Origin: Polynucleobacter sp. AP-Ainpum-60-G11
GTDB taxonomy: Bacteria; Pseudomonadota; Gammaproteobacteria; Burkholderiales; Burkholderiaceae
NCBI RefSeq assembly: GCF_018688375.1
Contig: NZ_CP061318.1
Coordinates: 620,001-684,000, forward strand
Reading direction: 5' to 3'
DNA length: 64,000 nt
Position 1 is the stretch's first letter, and every line of letters starts with the position of its first letter. Below, piece after piece: positions 26,169 to 34,473 of the stretch. The position numbers and the translations under genes are program-made. The notes under the pieces are model-generated. The model saw only the letters and a list, made by a program, of their open reading frames with translations, had not been told where the DNA came from and did no database searches.

Positions 26169-26950
26169 ACTTCTTCCATTCCGCCAACAACTTGGCTAAA
26201 GCCGTTATCAACATAAATGATTTCAGCAGTAATACCATTTGCCAAATCAGATAGCAAAAAGGCGGCAGTGTTGCCAACATCATCAATCGTGACATTGCGA
26301 CGCATTGGTGCGGTTTGCTCAACTGCTTCCAAGATCTTGCCAAAGCCTTTGATTCCGGCAGCGGCTAAAGTTTTAATTGGGCCAGCAGAGATACCGTTAG
26401 CACGAATGCCCTTAGGTCCCACTGAGCCAGCGATATAGCGGACTGAGGCTTCGAGTGAGGCCTTAGCTAAACCCATAGTGTTGTAGTTAGGAACATTGCG
26501 CAAGCTACCGAGGTAGGTGAGCGTCAACAAAGAGGATTTGTCACGCAACATGGGTAAAGCCTCTTTTGCCATCGCAGGAAAGCTATATGCGGAGATGTCA
26601 TGGGCGATTTTGAAACCTTCGCGAGAGAGGCCTTCTAAAAAATCACCGGCAATTGCTTCGCGTGGTGCAAAGCCGATCGCATGAACAAAGCCATCAAACT
26701 GGGGCCAAGTCTTCGCCAAGTCCTTAAAGAGGGCAGAAATCTGCTCATCACTACCAACATCGCAGTCAAATATGAGGTCGGTATTGAATTCTTTAGCGAA
26801 ATCAACGATGCGGTCTTTAAAGCGCTCACCAACGTAGGTAAAAGCCAATTCAGCCCCTTCGCGGTGACATGCCTTAGCAATGCCATAGGCAATTGAGCGG
26901 TTAGAAAGAAGGCCGGTTATCAGAATTTTTTTGCCAGCGAGAAAGCCCAT
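26165..26950 (-). CDS. fabI: Enoyl-ACP reductase (NADH)
   Basis: 261 residues, full length. GKKILITGLLSNRSIAYGIA is the FabI nucleotide-binding start; the active-site block YNTMGLAKASLEASVRYIA gives Tyr156 and Lys163 at the same numbers as in E. coli FabI; GPIKTLAAAGI is the substrate-binding loop. It reduces the enoyl-ACP double bond in each fatty-acid elongation round. AAAGGA lies 7 nt before ATG 26950. Divergent from yejA with 50 bp between. Downstream, chrA starts inside its stop codon. Confidence 0.97.
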   Translation of the reverse strand: MGFLAGKKILITGLLSNRSIAYGIAKACHREGAELAFTYVGERFKDRIVDFAKEFNTDLIFDCDVGSDEQISALFKDLAKTWPQFDGFVHAIGFAPREAIAGDFLEGLSREGFKIAHDISAYSFPAMAKEALPMLRDKSSLLTLTYLGSLRNVPNYNTMGLAKASLEASVRYIAGSVGPKGIRANGISAGPIKTLAAAGIKGFGKILEAVEQTAPMRRNVTIDDVGNTAAFLLSDLANGITAEIIYVDNGFSQVVGGMEEV

Positions 26951-27000
26951 ATTGTGTCCTTTGCTTCAAATGTGATTTGCTATCTACAATTGTTGCATAT

Positions 27001-28872
27001 ATGCCCATGCTCCCCGCCATCCGCCAAATCTCCAATTTGCTGTTCTTAGCCATTCTGGCTGGGGTGGGAGCCAATTTAGCCCATGGTTCTCAGGGGATCG
27101 CTCAGTACGGTAAACCCAAGTACGCCGATGGATTTAGCCATTTTGACTATGTGAACCCCAATGCGCCTAGAGGGGGCACGCTCACTTTACCCAACCCCGA
27201 TCGCCGGACCAGCTTTGATAAGTTCAATCCATTTACCTTGCGAGGCGTGACTGCCCCAGGTGTAGCGCAGTTGATGTTTGAATCTCTAGCGGTAGGTAGT
27301 GCGGATGAGGTCTCGAGTGCCTATGGCCTCATTGCGGAAGATATTGCAGTGGCAGCGGACAAGATGTCGGTGGTGTTTTGGATTCGTCCAGAGGCCAAAT
27401 TTTCGGATGGTAGTGCAATTTTGGCTGGCGATGTTAAACACAGCTTTGATACCTTGATGAGCTCGCTTGCTAATCCCCAATTTAAAACGGTGTATGCCGA
27501 TGTGAAGCAGGCAGTAGTAGTTTCTGATCGCGTCATCCGTTTTGATTTTAAGAATCGCAATCCTGAATTGCCGGTGATGGTCGGCACTTTACCGGTGTTC
27601 TCGCGCAACTGGGGTAAAAAGCCCGACGGCACGATTACACCATTTGATAAGTTGACCTTTGAGTTGCCAATTGCAAGCGGTCCTTATGTGATTGAATCTT
27701 ACAAAGCAGGTAAGACGATGATCTTCAAGCGCAACCCAAATTACTGGGCTGATCAAGGCGGCAAGACACTCAATGTTCGCGTTGGTTTTTATAACTTTGA
27801 TCGCGTGAACTACAAGCTCTATAGCGATGATGCTGTTCGCCTAGAAGCCTTTAAGGCTGGCGAGTTCGACGCATTAGTAGAGTACCGCGCTAAGAATTGG
27901 GCGAAGAGTTATGTGGGCCCGAGATTCAATGATGGCACCCTAGAAAAGAAAGCTTTTCTGAATCACAACGGCGCAGGAATGCAGGGTTTTGCCATGAATG
28001 TGCGCAAACCGATTTTTCAAGATGCACGAGTAAGACAAGCTTTGGGTTATGCGCTCGACTTTGAGTGGTTAAATCGCCAACTGTTTTTTGAGCAATACAG
28101 TCGTATTAATAGCTTCTTTACAAACAGCGATCTCAGTGCGAATTTCGATGGCCCGCGCAAACCTACTGAGGCGGAATTGAAATTGCTCAAGCCTCTAAAA
28201 GCGCAATACCCTAAGTGGGTGCCTGATGCAGTCTTTGAGCCCATGCCCGCTGCGCCTTCAACCGTTCCCCCAGATAGCTTGCGTCAGAATCTGCGCAAGG
28301 CGCGTGATTTGTTGGCTCAGGCTGGCTGGCAGTACCGGGATGGTGCTTTACGAAATATGAAAGGTGAGCCTTTCCGTTTTGAGATGGTTGAGGATGGCCC
28401 CTTTTTCTTACGAGTGATCTCTTCCTACGTGCGTAATTTAGAGAAGCTGGGTATTCAGGTGGATATTCGAACGAGTGACTTTGCTTTGCATCAAAAGCGT
28501 ATGGATGAATACGATTTTGATATGACGACCATTCGTTTCCCAGACTCACAAAGTCCCGGTAATGAATTGTGGGATCGCTTTGGTAGTCAGGCTGCAAAAG
28601 AAAAAGGTTCAGACAATGTGATTGGAGTTCAATCTCCGGTTGTTGATGCTTTGGTAGATGCAGTTGTCAAAGCGCAGACGCGTGAAGAGTTACGTGCAGC
28701 CACCAGAGCTTTAGACCGCGTTCTATGGAATAGTTATTACGTGATTCCGCAGTGGTACAACCCAACCCACCGAATCGCGTATCGTAAAGAAATGCGCTAT
28801 CCAGAACCTCCTCTGTATTACACAGCCGAATCTTGGATTCTGCTCAATTGGTGGAAAGAGGGGGCGCGCTAA
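27001..28872 (+). CDS. yejA: Peptide ABC transporter substrate-binding protein (YejA-like)
   Basis: 623 residues from ATG 27001, which gives a clean signal peptide with a hydrophobic core LLFLAILAGVGANLA; upstream in-frame TTG 26977 is less likely. The mature protein starts GIAQYGKPKYADGFSHFDYVNP, cut here as YGKPKYADGF and HFDYVNPNAPRGG, the usual start of YejA. SBP_bac_5 domain motifs follow: FDFKNRNPELP, SGPYVIESYKAGKTMIFKRNPNYW, MNVRKPIFQDARVRQALGYALDFEW. It is the periplasmic receptor of an oligopeptide importer that in E. coli takes up microcin C. TTGCTT-18-TACAAT (26961-26990) would give a leader of only about 4 nt. Confidence 0.92.
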   Translation: MPMLPAIRQISNLLFLAILAGVGANLAHGSQGIAQYGKPKYADGFSHFDYVNPNAPRGGTLTLPNPDRRTSFDKFNPFTLRGVTAPGVAQLMFESLAVGSADEVSSAYGLIAEDIAVAADKMSVVFWIRPEAKFSDGSAILAGDVKHSFDTLMSSLANPQFKTVYADVKQAVVVSDRVIRFDFKNRNPELPVMVGTLPVFSRNWGKKPDGTITPFDKLTFELPIASGPYVIESYKAGKTMIFKRNPNYWADQGGKTLNVRVGFYNFDRVNYKLYSDDAVRLEAFKAGEFDALVEYRAKNWAKSYVGPRFNDGTLEKKAFLNHNGAGMQGFAMNVRKPIFQDARVRQALGYALDFEWLNRQLFFEQYSRINSFFTNSDLSANFDGPRKPTEAELKLLKPLKAQYPKWVPDAVFEPMPAAPSTVPPDSLRQNLRKARDLLAQAGWQYRDGALRNMKGEPFRFEMVEDGPFFLRVISSYVRNLEKLGIQVDIRTSDFALHQKRMDEYDFDMTTIRFPDSQSPGNELWDRFGSQAAKEKGSDNVIGVQSPVVDALVDAVVKAQTREELRAATRALDRVLWNSYYVIPQWYNPTHRIAYRKEMRYPEPPLYYTAESWILLNWWKEGAR

Positions 28873-29948
28873 TGCAAGGGCAAATGTGGTCTTATATCTT
28901 CAAGCGTATGTTGTTGATGATTCCGACTTTATTAGGTGTATTGACTCTGACATTTGCAGTGGTGCAGTTCGTACCGGGCGGCCCAGTTGAGCAGTTAATG
29001 CTCGAGCTCAAAGGTAAGGGTGATGCTGCAGTGAGCGGGGCAGAGTCCTCTGGCGGCGGAAGTAACTATCGTGGGCGTCAAGGCGTGGATGCTGAACGCT
29101 TAGCTGAGGTCAAGGCTTTATATGGTTTTGATAAGCCACCAGTAGAGCGCTACTTCATGATGCTGAAGCGTTTTGCGCAGTTCGATTTGGGTGAAAGTTA
29201 CTACCAGCATCAAAGTGTTTGGCAATTGGTGGTTTCTAAGCTACCTGTATCTATTAGCATTGGTCTGTGGACCTTTTTTCTCACGTACCTAGTATCAATA
29301 CCCTTAGGTATAGCTAAGGCGGTAAGGGATGGCTCCCGGTTTGATGCGATCACCAGTACGATGATTCTGGTGGGTTATGCCATCCCCGGATTTGTATTGG
29401 GCGTTCTCTTGCTGGTCATCTTTGGAGGTGGTAGTTTCTTGCAAATCTTTCCTCTACGAGGGCTGACTTCAGATAACTGGAGCGAGCTGAGCATGATGGG
29501 CAAGGTGATGGATTACATGTGGCATTTGGTTTTACCGATTACCGCTTCGGTCTTGGGAAGTTTTGCTGTGATCACGATGCTCACGAAGAATTCTTTTTTA
29601 GAAGAGATTCGTAAACAGTATGTTTTGACTGCGAGAGCTAAAGGTCTTACTGAGAAACAAGTGCTCTGGAAGCATGTGTTCCGCAATGCACTCTTGCCAT
29701 TAGTAACCGGTTTTCCAGCGGCATTCATTGGCGCTTTTTTCACTGGGTCGCTACTGATCGAAACTCTATTCTCATTAGATGGACTTGGTTTGCTCTCTTA
29801 TGAGTCGGTGATGCGCCGTGACTACCCAGTAGTTTTCGGAACGCTGTACCTCTTCACCTTAATTGGCTTGTTTACCAAATTGATTTCTGATCTTTGCTAT
29901 GTCTATATTGATCCGCGCATTCAGTTTGGCGCAGGAGGCGGTTCATGA
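28872..29948 (+). CDS. yejB: Peptide ABC transporter permease (YejB-like)
   Basis: 358 residues from ATG 28872, which shares the last A of the yejA stop (TAATG) and has GAGGGGG upstream. DppB-type permease: first TM MLLMIPTLLGVLTLTFAVVQFVPGGP region, then a periplasmic loop containing SGGGSNYRGRQGVDAE, and five further TMs. The EAA-type loop that contacts the ATPase is YVLTARAKGLTEKQVLWKHVFRNALLP. It forms the membrane channel with YejE. Confidence 0.94.
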   Translation: MQGQMWSYIFKRMLLMIPTLLGVLTLTFAVVQFVPGGPVEQLMLELKGKGDAAVSGAESSGGGSNYRGRQGVDAERLAEVKALYGFDKPPVERYFMMLKRFAQFDLGESYYQHQSVWQLVVSKLPVSISIGLWTFFLTYLVSIPLGIAKAVRDGSRFDAITSTMILVGYAIPGFVLGVLLLVIFGGGSFLQIFPLRGLTSDNWSELSMMGKVMDYMWHLVLPITASVLGSFAVITMLTKNSFLEEIRKQYVLTARAKGLTEKQVLWKHVFRNALLPLVTGFPAAFIGAFFTGSLLIETLFSLDGLGLLSYESVMRRDYPVVFGTLYLFTLIGLFTKLISDLCYVYIDPRIQFGAGGGS

Positions 29949-30970
29949 GTCGCTGGCATCGCTTTAAAAATAGTCGGATGGGTTATGCCAGCCTCTGGAT
30001 CTTCATGATCTTGTTTGGTCTATCGATGTGCGCTGAACTGATCGCTAATGACAAGCCATTGGTAGTGCGCTACGAAGGTAAATTCTATTTCCCGATTGTG
30101 AAATCCCAACCTGAGCGCGTGTTCGGAGGTGACTTTGCGACGCCAACTGATTTTTTAGATCCTGATATTCGCCACAATATTACGAGTAATGGCAATTGGG
30201 CCATTTATCCGCTGATTCCCTATAGCTATGAAACACTGAACTACTTTTCAAAAGTTCCCAATCCTGCGCCACCATCTTTTGATAACTGGCTGGGAACTGA
30301 TGATCGTGGGCGCGATGTCTTATCGCGTTTGATTTATGGATTCCGACTGTCGATTTTGTTTGGCTTGGCACTCACCATTGTTGGTGTGAGCGTAGGGATT
30401 ATTACTGGCTCTTTAATGGGTTTCTTTGGCGGTAAGTTTGATTTGGTATCTCAGCGTTTAATTGAGATTTGGTCAGCAATGCCAGAGTTATATCTACTCA
30501 TCATCTTTGCCTCCATCTTTAACCCGAGCATTTGGCTGCTGATTTTTTTGTTGGCTGCGTTTGGTTGGATGGGTTTATCTGACTATGTGCGCGCCGAGTT
30601 TTTTCGCAACCGTGCCTTAGAGTATGTGCGTGCTGCCAGGGCATTGGGCTTAACGAATTTGCAAATCATGCGCCGTCATATTTTGCCGAATAGCTTGACG
30701 CCAGTGATTACCTTTCTCCCCTTCAGAATGAGTGCAGCGATTTTGTCGCTCACGAGTTTGGATTTCTTGGGCTTGGGTGTTCCTCCGGGAACGCCAAGTC
30801 TGGGTGAGTTGCTCTCCCAAGGTAAAAGTAATTTAGATGCGTGGTGGATCTCGCTATCGACCTTTGTGGTTTTAGTGGCCACTTTGCTCTTGCTCACCTT
30901 TATGGGTGAGGCCTTGCGTGATGCATTTGACTCTCGTAAGTCAGGCGCCATGAGTGGAGGTCGCTCATGA
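29945..30970 (+). CDS. yejE: Peptide ABC transporter permease (YejE-like)
   Basis: 341 residues, DppC-type. The start ATG overlaps the yejB TGA (29945-29948). An N-terminal TM is followed by a large periplasmic segment with YEGKFYFPIVKSQPERVFGGDF, typical of YejE, then NWLGTDDRGRDVLSRLIYGFR before the permease domain, and the EAA loop YVRAARALGLTNLQIMRRHILPN. It pairs with YejB. Confidence 0.94.
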   Translation: MSRWHRFKNSRMGYASLWIFMILFGLSMCAELIANDKPLVVRYEGKFYFPIVKSQPERVFGGDFATPTDFLDPDIRHNITSNGNWAIYPLIPYSYETLNYFSKVPNPAPPSFDNWLGTDDRGRDVLSRLIYGFRLSILFGLALTIVGVSVGIITGSLMGFFGGKFDLVSQRLIEIWSAMPELYLLIIFASIFNPSIWLLIFLLAAFGWMGLSDYVRAEFFRNRALEYVRAARALGLTNLQIMRRHILPNSLTPVITFLPFRMSAAILSLTSLDFLGLGVPPGTPSLGELLSQGKSNLDAWWISLSTFVVLVATLLLLTFMGEALRDAFDSRKSGAMSGGRS

Positions 30971-32625
30971 GTTCAGCAAGCCCGCTACTGCGCTACGAAG
31001 ATTTTTCAATCTCGTTTGGTTCAGGTCGCCGTGAGAGGTTTGCTGTTAGTCACCTTGATCTCGAGATTGGGGTGGGTGAACGAGTTGCCTTAGTTGGTGA
31101 GTCCGGTTCAGGCAAGACCTTGACTGCTTTAGCACCATTGCGTCTTGAGCCTGAAGGTGCAAAAACATCCGGTCGTATTATGTGGAGCGGCAAGAGTGCA
31201 GATGCTGGCAATCCACCAGTCAATTTACTGGACCTACCAATACAAGCGATTCGTGAGATTCGGGGTCGTGAGATTGCCATGGTGTTTCAGGAGCCCATGA
31301 CTGCACTCAATCCATTGTTTACTATCGGCAATCAAATTGTTGAGGCGGTGCAGATCTATCAGCCCTTGATCTCTAAAGCGGATTGCATGTCTGCTGCAAT
31401 TGATTTGCTCAAGAAGACTGGTATTCCAGAGCCAGAGAAGCGCTTCCATTCCTATCCTCATCAGCTATCTGGTGGCCAACGTCAGCGCGCCATGATCGCA
31501 ATGGCATTGGCGTGCAAACCCAGATTGCTAATTGCAGACGAGCCAACCACTGCTTTAGACGTTAGTCTGCGTTTGCAAATTCTGGATTTGCTTAAAGAGT
31601 TGCAGGAAGAGTCCAAGGATCATGGCGGGATGGCGATTCTGTTGATCACTCATGATCTCAATTTAGTCAAACACTTTGCACAGAGGGTTGCTGTTTTAAA
31701 TCAAGGCAATCTCATGGAGGTGGGACCTACAAAACAAGTGTTTGAGCATCCAGACAATGCCTATACAAAAGCTTTGGTGAATAGCGAGCCTGTTCGCGAT
31801 CTAGCGCCAGTAATGCCATTGGCACCAGTCTTGCTCAATACGGTGAGCTTATCCGTATCGTATCCAGGCACCGAGTCTACTTCTTGGTTTAAAAAATCTC
31901 CGCGCCATCAAGTTTTGCGTAAGGTGAGTTTTGAACTCAAGCAGGGGCAGACCATTGGCGTCATTGGTGAGTCAGGTTCCGGTAAGACCACTCTAGGCAT
32001 GGCAGTCTTAGGTTTATTAGGCGACTCTGCCGCAGAAATTACGGGCGATGTAGATGTGCTTGGTCATGAGTGGCAAAAGTTAAAGCCAGTAGAACGCCGA
32101 GCCATGAGATCTAGTTTGCAGGTAATTTTTCAAGATCCATTCGGTTCGCTCTCTCCGCGCATGAATGTGATGCAAATTGTTTCAGAGGGATTGGATGTGC
32201 ATTTCCCCAATTTATCTGCAGCGGAGCGTGAGTCCCGCGTCTTGGATATTTTGAGAGAGGTCGGCATTGATCGCTCCGCTCTGACTCGTTACCCCCATGA
32301 GTTTTCTGGTGGGCAGCGGCAGCGTATCGCGATTGCGCGTGCTTTGATTCTGAAGCCGCAGATATTGGTGCTAGATGAGCCAACTTCAGCCTTGGATGTC
32401 TCAATCCAAAAACAAGTGCTTGCCTTGCTGACTGAGCTACAGAAAAAATACAACTTAGCCTACTTGATGATTAGCCATGATTTGGCTGTCATTCGGGCGA
32501 TGTCTCATGAGGTTATGGTGCTTAAAGCGGGCAGAGTGGTGGAATTTGGCGATACCGAGACTCTCATTAAACATCCACGTCAGATCTATACAAAAGAGCT
32601 TTTTGCGGCTGCAGAGCTGACTTAA
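30967..32625 (+). CDS. yejF: Peptide ABC transporter ATP-binding protein, fused dimer (YejF-like)
   Basis: 552 residues with two complete ABC ATPase domains in one chain, as in YejF. Walker A GESGSGKT occurs in both halves (near 45 and near 338); signatures LSGGQRQRAMIAMAL and FSGGQRQRIAIARAL; Walker B LLIADEPTTALD and ILVLDEPTSALD. Each half ends with the oligopeptide-transporter extension. ATGA overlap with yejE. This completes a yejABEF operon without any microcin or maturation genes nearby. Confidence 0.95.
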   Translation: MSSASPLLRYEDFSISFGSGRRERFAVSHLDLEIGVGERVALVGESGSGKTLTALAPLRLEPEGAKTSGRIMWSGKSADAGNPPVNLLDLPIQAIREIRGREIAMVFQEPMTALNPLFTIGNQIVEAVQIYQPLISKADCMSAAIDLLKKTGIPEPEKRFHSYPHQLSGGQRQRAMIAMALACKPRLLIADEPTTALDVSLRLQILDLLKELQEESKDHGGMAILLITHDLNLVKHFAQRVAVLNQGNLMEVGPTKQVFEHPDNAYTKALVNSEPVRDLAPVMPLAPVLLNTVSLSVSYPGTESTSWFKKSPRHQVLRKVSFELKQGQTIGVIGESGSGKTTLGMAVLGLLGDSAAEITGDVDVLGHEWQKLKPVERRAMRSSLQVIFQDPFGSLSPRMNVMQIVSEGLDVHFPNLSAAERESRVLDILREVGIDRSALTRYPHEFSGGQRQRIAIARALILKPQILVLDEPTSALDVSIQKQVLALLTELQKKYNLAYLMISHDLAVIRAMSHEVMVLKAGRVVEFGDTETLIKHPRQIYTKELFAAAELT

Positions 32626-32715
32626 GTCCCGCCTAAATAGGCCACACAAGGCCTTAGATTGGTGCATTTCTGCCCTGTAATACCAAATTTTGCATTGAAA
32701 ACAATGGCTTAGCCC

Positions 32716-32744
32716 TTGGTGAAATAGATCTTCTTTGCTAGAAT
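32716..32744 (+). promoter_or_regulatory. Sigma-70 promoter giving a leaderless mRNA
   Basis: TTGGTG (32716-32721), 17-bp spacer, TAGAAT (32739-32744) with an extended TG one base before it. The predicted start, seven bases after the hexamer, is 32751, exactly the A of the ATG of the NlpC/P60-like gene. No Shine-Dalgarno is present in AATCAAAAG before the ATG. Confidence 0.6.
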
Positions 32745-32750
32745 CAAAAG

Positions 32751-33446
32751 ATGTCACTTCAAAAAGACCTCACGTCAAAGTTTGCCAATCCAATGGCAAT
32801 CGCTTTGTTGATTGCATGCGCACTTGCGATGCATCCAGTATTGGCGGCGGATACGGCGACTGATGCCGCAAAAGAATCCGCAAGTGAAGTGGCTAAAGAG
32901 ACTCCGAAAGAGACTCCTAAAGAAACCATGTTTCAGGCAGGTAAGTCTTACTTTGCTCGCGTTTCTGATCGCTTGGCAGATTCCGTCACTGGTAAGTCTG
33001 ATGAATTAATTAACCGCGCCATGGAAGTGATTGGTGTGCGTTATCGCTGGGATGCTGAGTTGCCGCAATCCGGTTTAGATGGCAGTAGTTTTGTTGGCTA
33101 CGTTTTTAAAGATAAATTAGGTTTTTTATTGCCACGTAAATCTACTCAAATGAGTCGTGTTGGCAAGCCGATTACGCGCGAAGAATTGCAACCGGGTGAT
33201 TTAGTGTTCTTCAACACCATGCGTTTAACTTTCTCTCATGTCGGCATTTATGTAGGCGACAATAAATTTATTCATTCCCCATCTAAGGGAACCAGTGTGC
33301 GTGTAGATGATCTTGGTAGTCTCTACTGGGATAAACGTTTTGATGGCGCTCGCCGTCTAGATGGCAGTGACAACCTGGGTGATGCTGAGCGTCAAGAATT
33401 GCTAAACGAAGTAAACAAACTTAAACGCAAATCTCGTAGCCTCTAA
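32751..33446 (+). CDS. NlpC/P60 (C40)-like protein lacking the catalytic Cys
   Basis: 231 residues. A signal peptide (core AIALLIACALAMHPVLA) precedes a Lys/Glu/Thr repeat linker (about 40-60) and an NlpC/P60 domain at about 85-200. GVRYRWDAELPQSGLDGSSFVGYVF aligns to the family's start, but where active enzymes have Asp-Cys-Ser-Gly this has Asp-Gly-Ser-Ser: position 111 is Gly, not Cys. The catalytic-type His163 (SHVGIYVGD) and the third polar His175 (FIHSPS) are kept. So the fold seems intact but normal cysteine hydrolysis of peptidoglycan stem peptides should not occur. A binding or regulatory role is likely. A good promoter is at leaderless distance. Confidence 0.85.
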   Translation: MSLQKDLTSKFANPMAIALLIACALAMHPVLAADTATDAAKESASEVAKETPKETPKETMFQAGKSYFARVSDRLADSVTGKSDELINRAMEVIGVRYRWDAELPQSGLDGSSFVGYVFKDKLGFLLPRKSTQMSRVGKPITREELQPGDLVFFNTMRLTFSHVGIYVGDNKFIHSPSKGTSVRVDDLGSLYWDKRFDGARRLDGSDNLGDAERQELLNEVNKLKRKSRSL

Positions 33447-33456
33447 TCTCCTTGCT

Positions 33457-34416
33457 TTAGAAGCTAGCGGCTAAGCCAATAGAGGTACCTCGGACGTTCT
33501 GTCCAAATTGATACCGGAATACTAATCGTACCCTGCTAAACATAGGGTCAGAAGCACTTCTGTCTATTTCAAATCCTGTGCCCACAGAGGAGAGCGAGTC
33601 AAATCCAAGGGCGCCACGGAGTTGCCCTAGAAACTCTGTGTGAGCCAATTCAAAAACTGCCCGCACAGGTCTTTCTAGCGCTGTTAGTCGAGTGGGGTAT
33701 CTGGCGCGAGCCCACAAACCCAAGCTCTGTGAATCTGCAGATCCTTGAACCGCAGTAGAGCTGTCAAAGGTGTTGATGGCGATATTGGTGTAGCGCAATT
33801 CAGCATCGTATTCACGCTCAGGTTTGTAATCCTCATAGTCCAGCATTAATGAGCCACCAGTACCATAAGCATTCATACGGCCACCATTCAAGAACTGCAG
33901 GTCTACCCCTGTTTTATTTTCAATGATGCGACCCGCAATAGAGAGGTCGCTCTCTACATGCCCGAGCATGATGTTGGCAATTGGACGAATGCGTAAGTTA
34001 TCCGTTAGCGGGAAGTCCCAACCAATGCCGCCTGTGCCAGTGATGCCATTCCAATTGACGGGTACCGTAATACTTGAGTTACCTATGCCATCAGTAAACG
34101 TTGGGTTGTAGCGATTGAAGGCAATTGTGCCTTCAAGATAGAGTGGAAAGTTGGCGCTAATGCGGTCACCACCCCCAAGAGAAATCATTTGCAAATTTTG
34201 ATTTTCTCCGCCTTTGTCAGTGATCGATAGTGATCCGGTTGTGACGTCTGGGGTGAGTGAGTAACCCGTGATTGTCATGAACGCATCGGTGCGTTTTTTG
34301 AGGTAATTGTTGGCTGCGACTGTAAATTGGCCGCCTGCCTGTGCATGAGCGTAATGCACAGGCACCGTGATTGACATTGCAATCAATAACTTGAGTAGGG
34401 CAGGGATGGATTTCAT
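33457..34416 (-). CDS. Predicted outer membrane beta-barrel protein, unknown family
   Basis: 319 residues from ATG 34416; a GTG four codons upstream is possible. A signal peptide ends near HYAHAQA. The body is rich in alternating polar/hydrophobic strands (LYLEGTIAFNRYNPTF, TGTGGIGWDFPLTDNLRIRPIANIMLG, with NIMLGHVESDL; VRAVFELAHTEFLG; RVRLVFRYQFGQ) and ends in Phe, as outer membrane barrels do. It somewhat resembles autotransporter-type barrels but has no passenger region. I do not recognise the family. It converges with the NlpC/P60-like gene with a 10-bp gap. Confidence 0.7.
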   Translation of the reverse strand: MKSIPALLKLLIAMSITVPVHYAHAQAGGQFTVAANNYLKKRTDAFMTITGYSLTPDVTTGSLSITDKGGENQNLQMISLGGGDRISANFPLYLEGTIAFNRYNPTFTDGIGNSSITVPVNWNGITGTGGIGWDFPLTDNLRIRPIANIMLGHVESDLSIAGRIIENKTGVDLQFLNGGRMNAYGTGGSLMLDYEDYKPEREYDAELRYTNIAINTFDSSTAVQGSADSQSLGLWARARYPTRLTALERPVRAVFELAHTEFLGQLRGALGFDSLSSVGTGFEIDRSASDPMFSRVRLVFRYQFGQNVRGTSIGLAASF

Positions 34417-34473
34417 AAACAATTGCACCGAATCCTAAATCAATCGCCTTCTCTTGGGAAGTTAGCTCTAGGG

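Noticed and set aside
27001..33446. yejABEF plus NlpC/P60 as a microcin uptake-and-processing system
   Set aside because: No precursor, maturation or immunity genes are present; a general peptide importer is enough.
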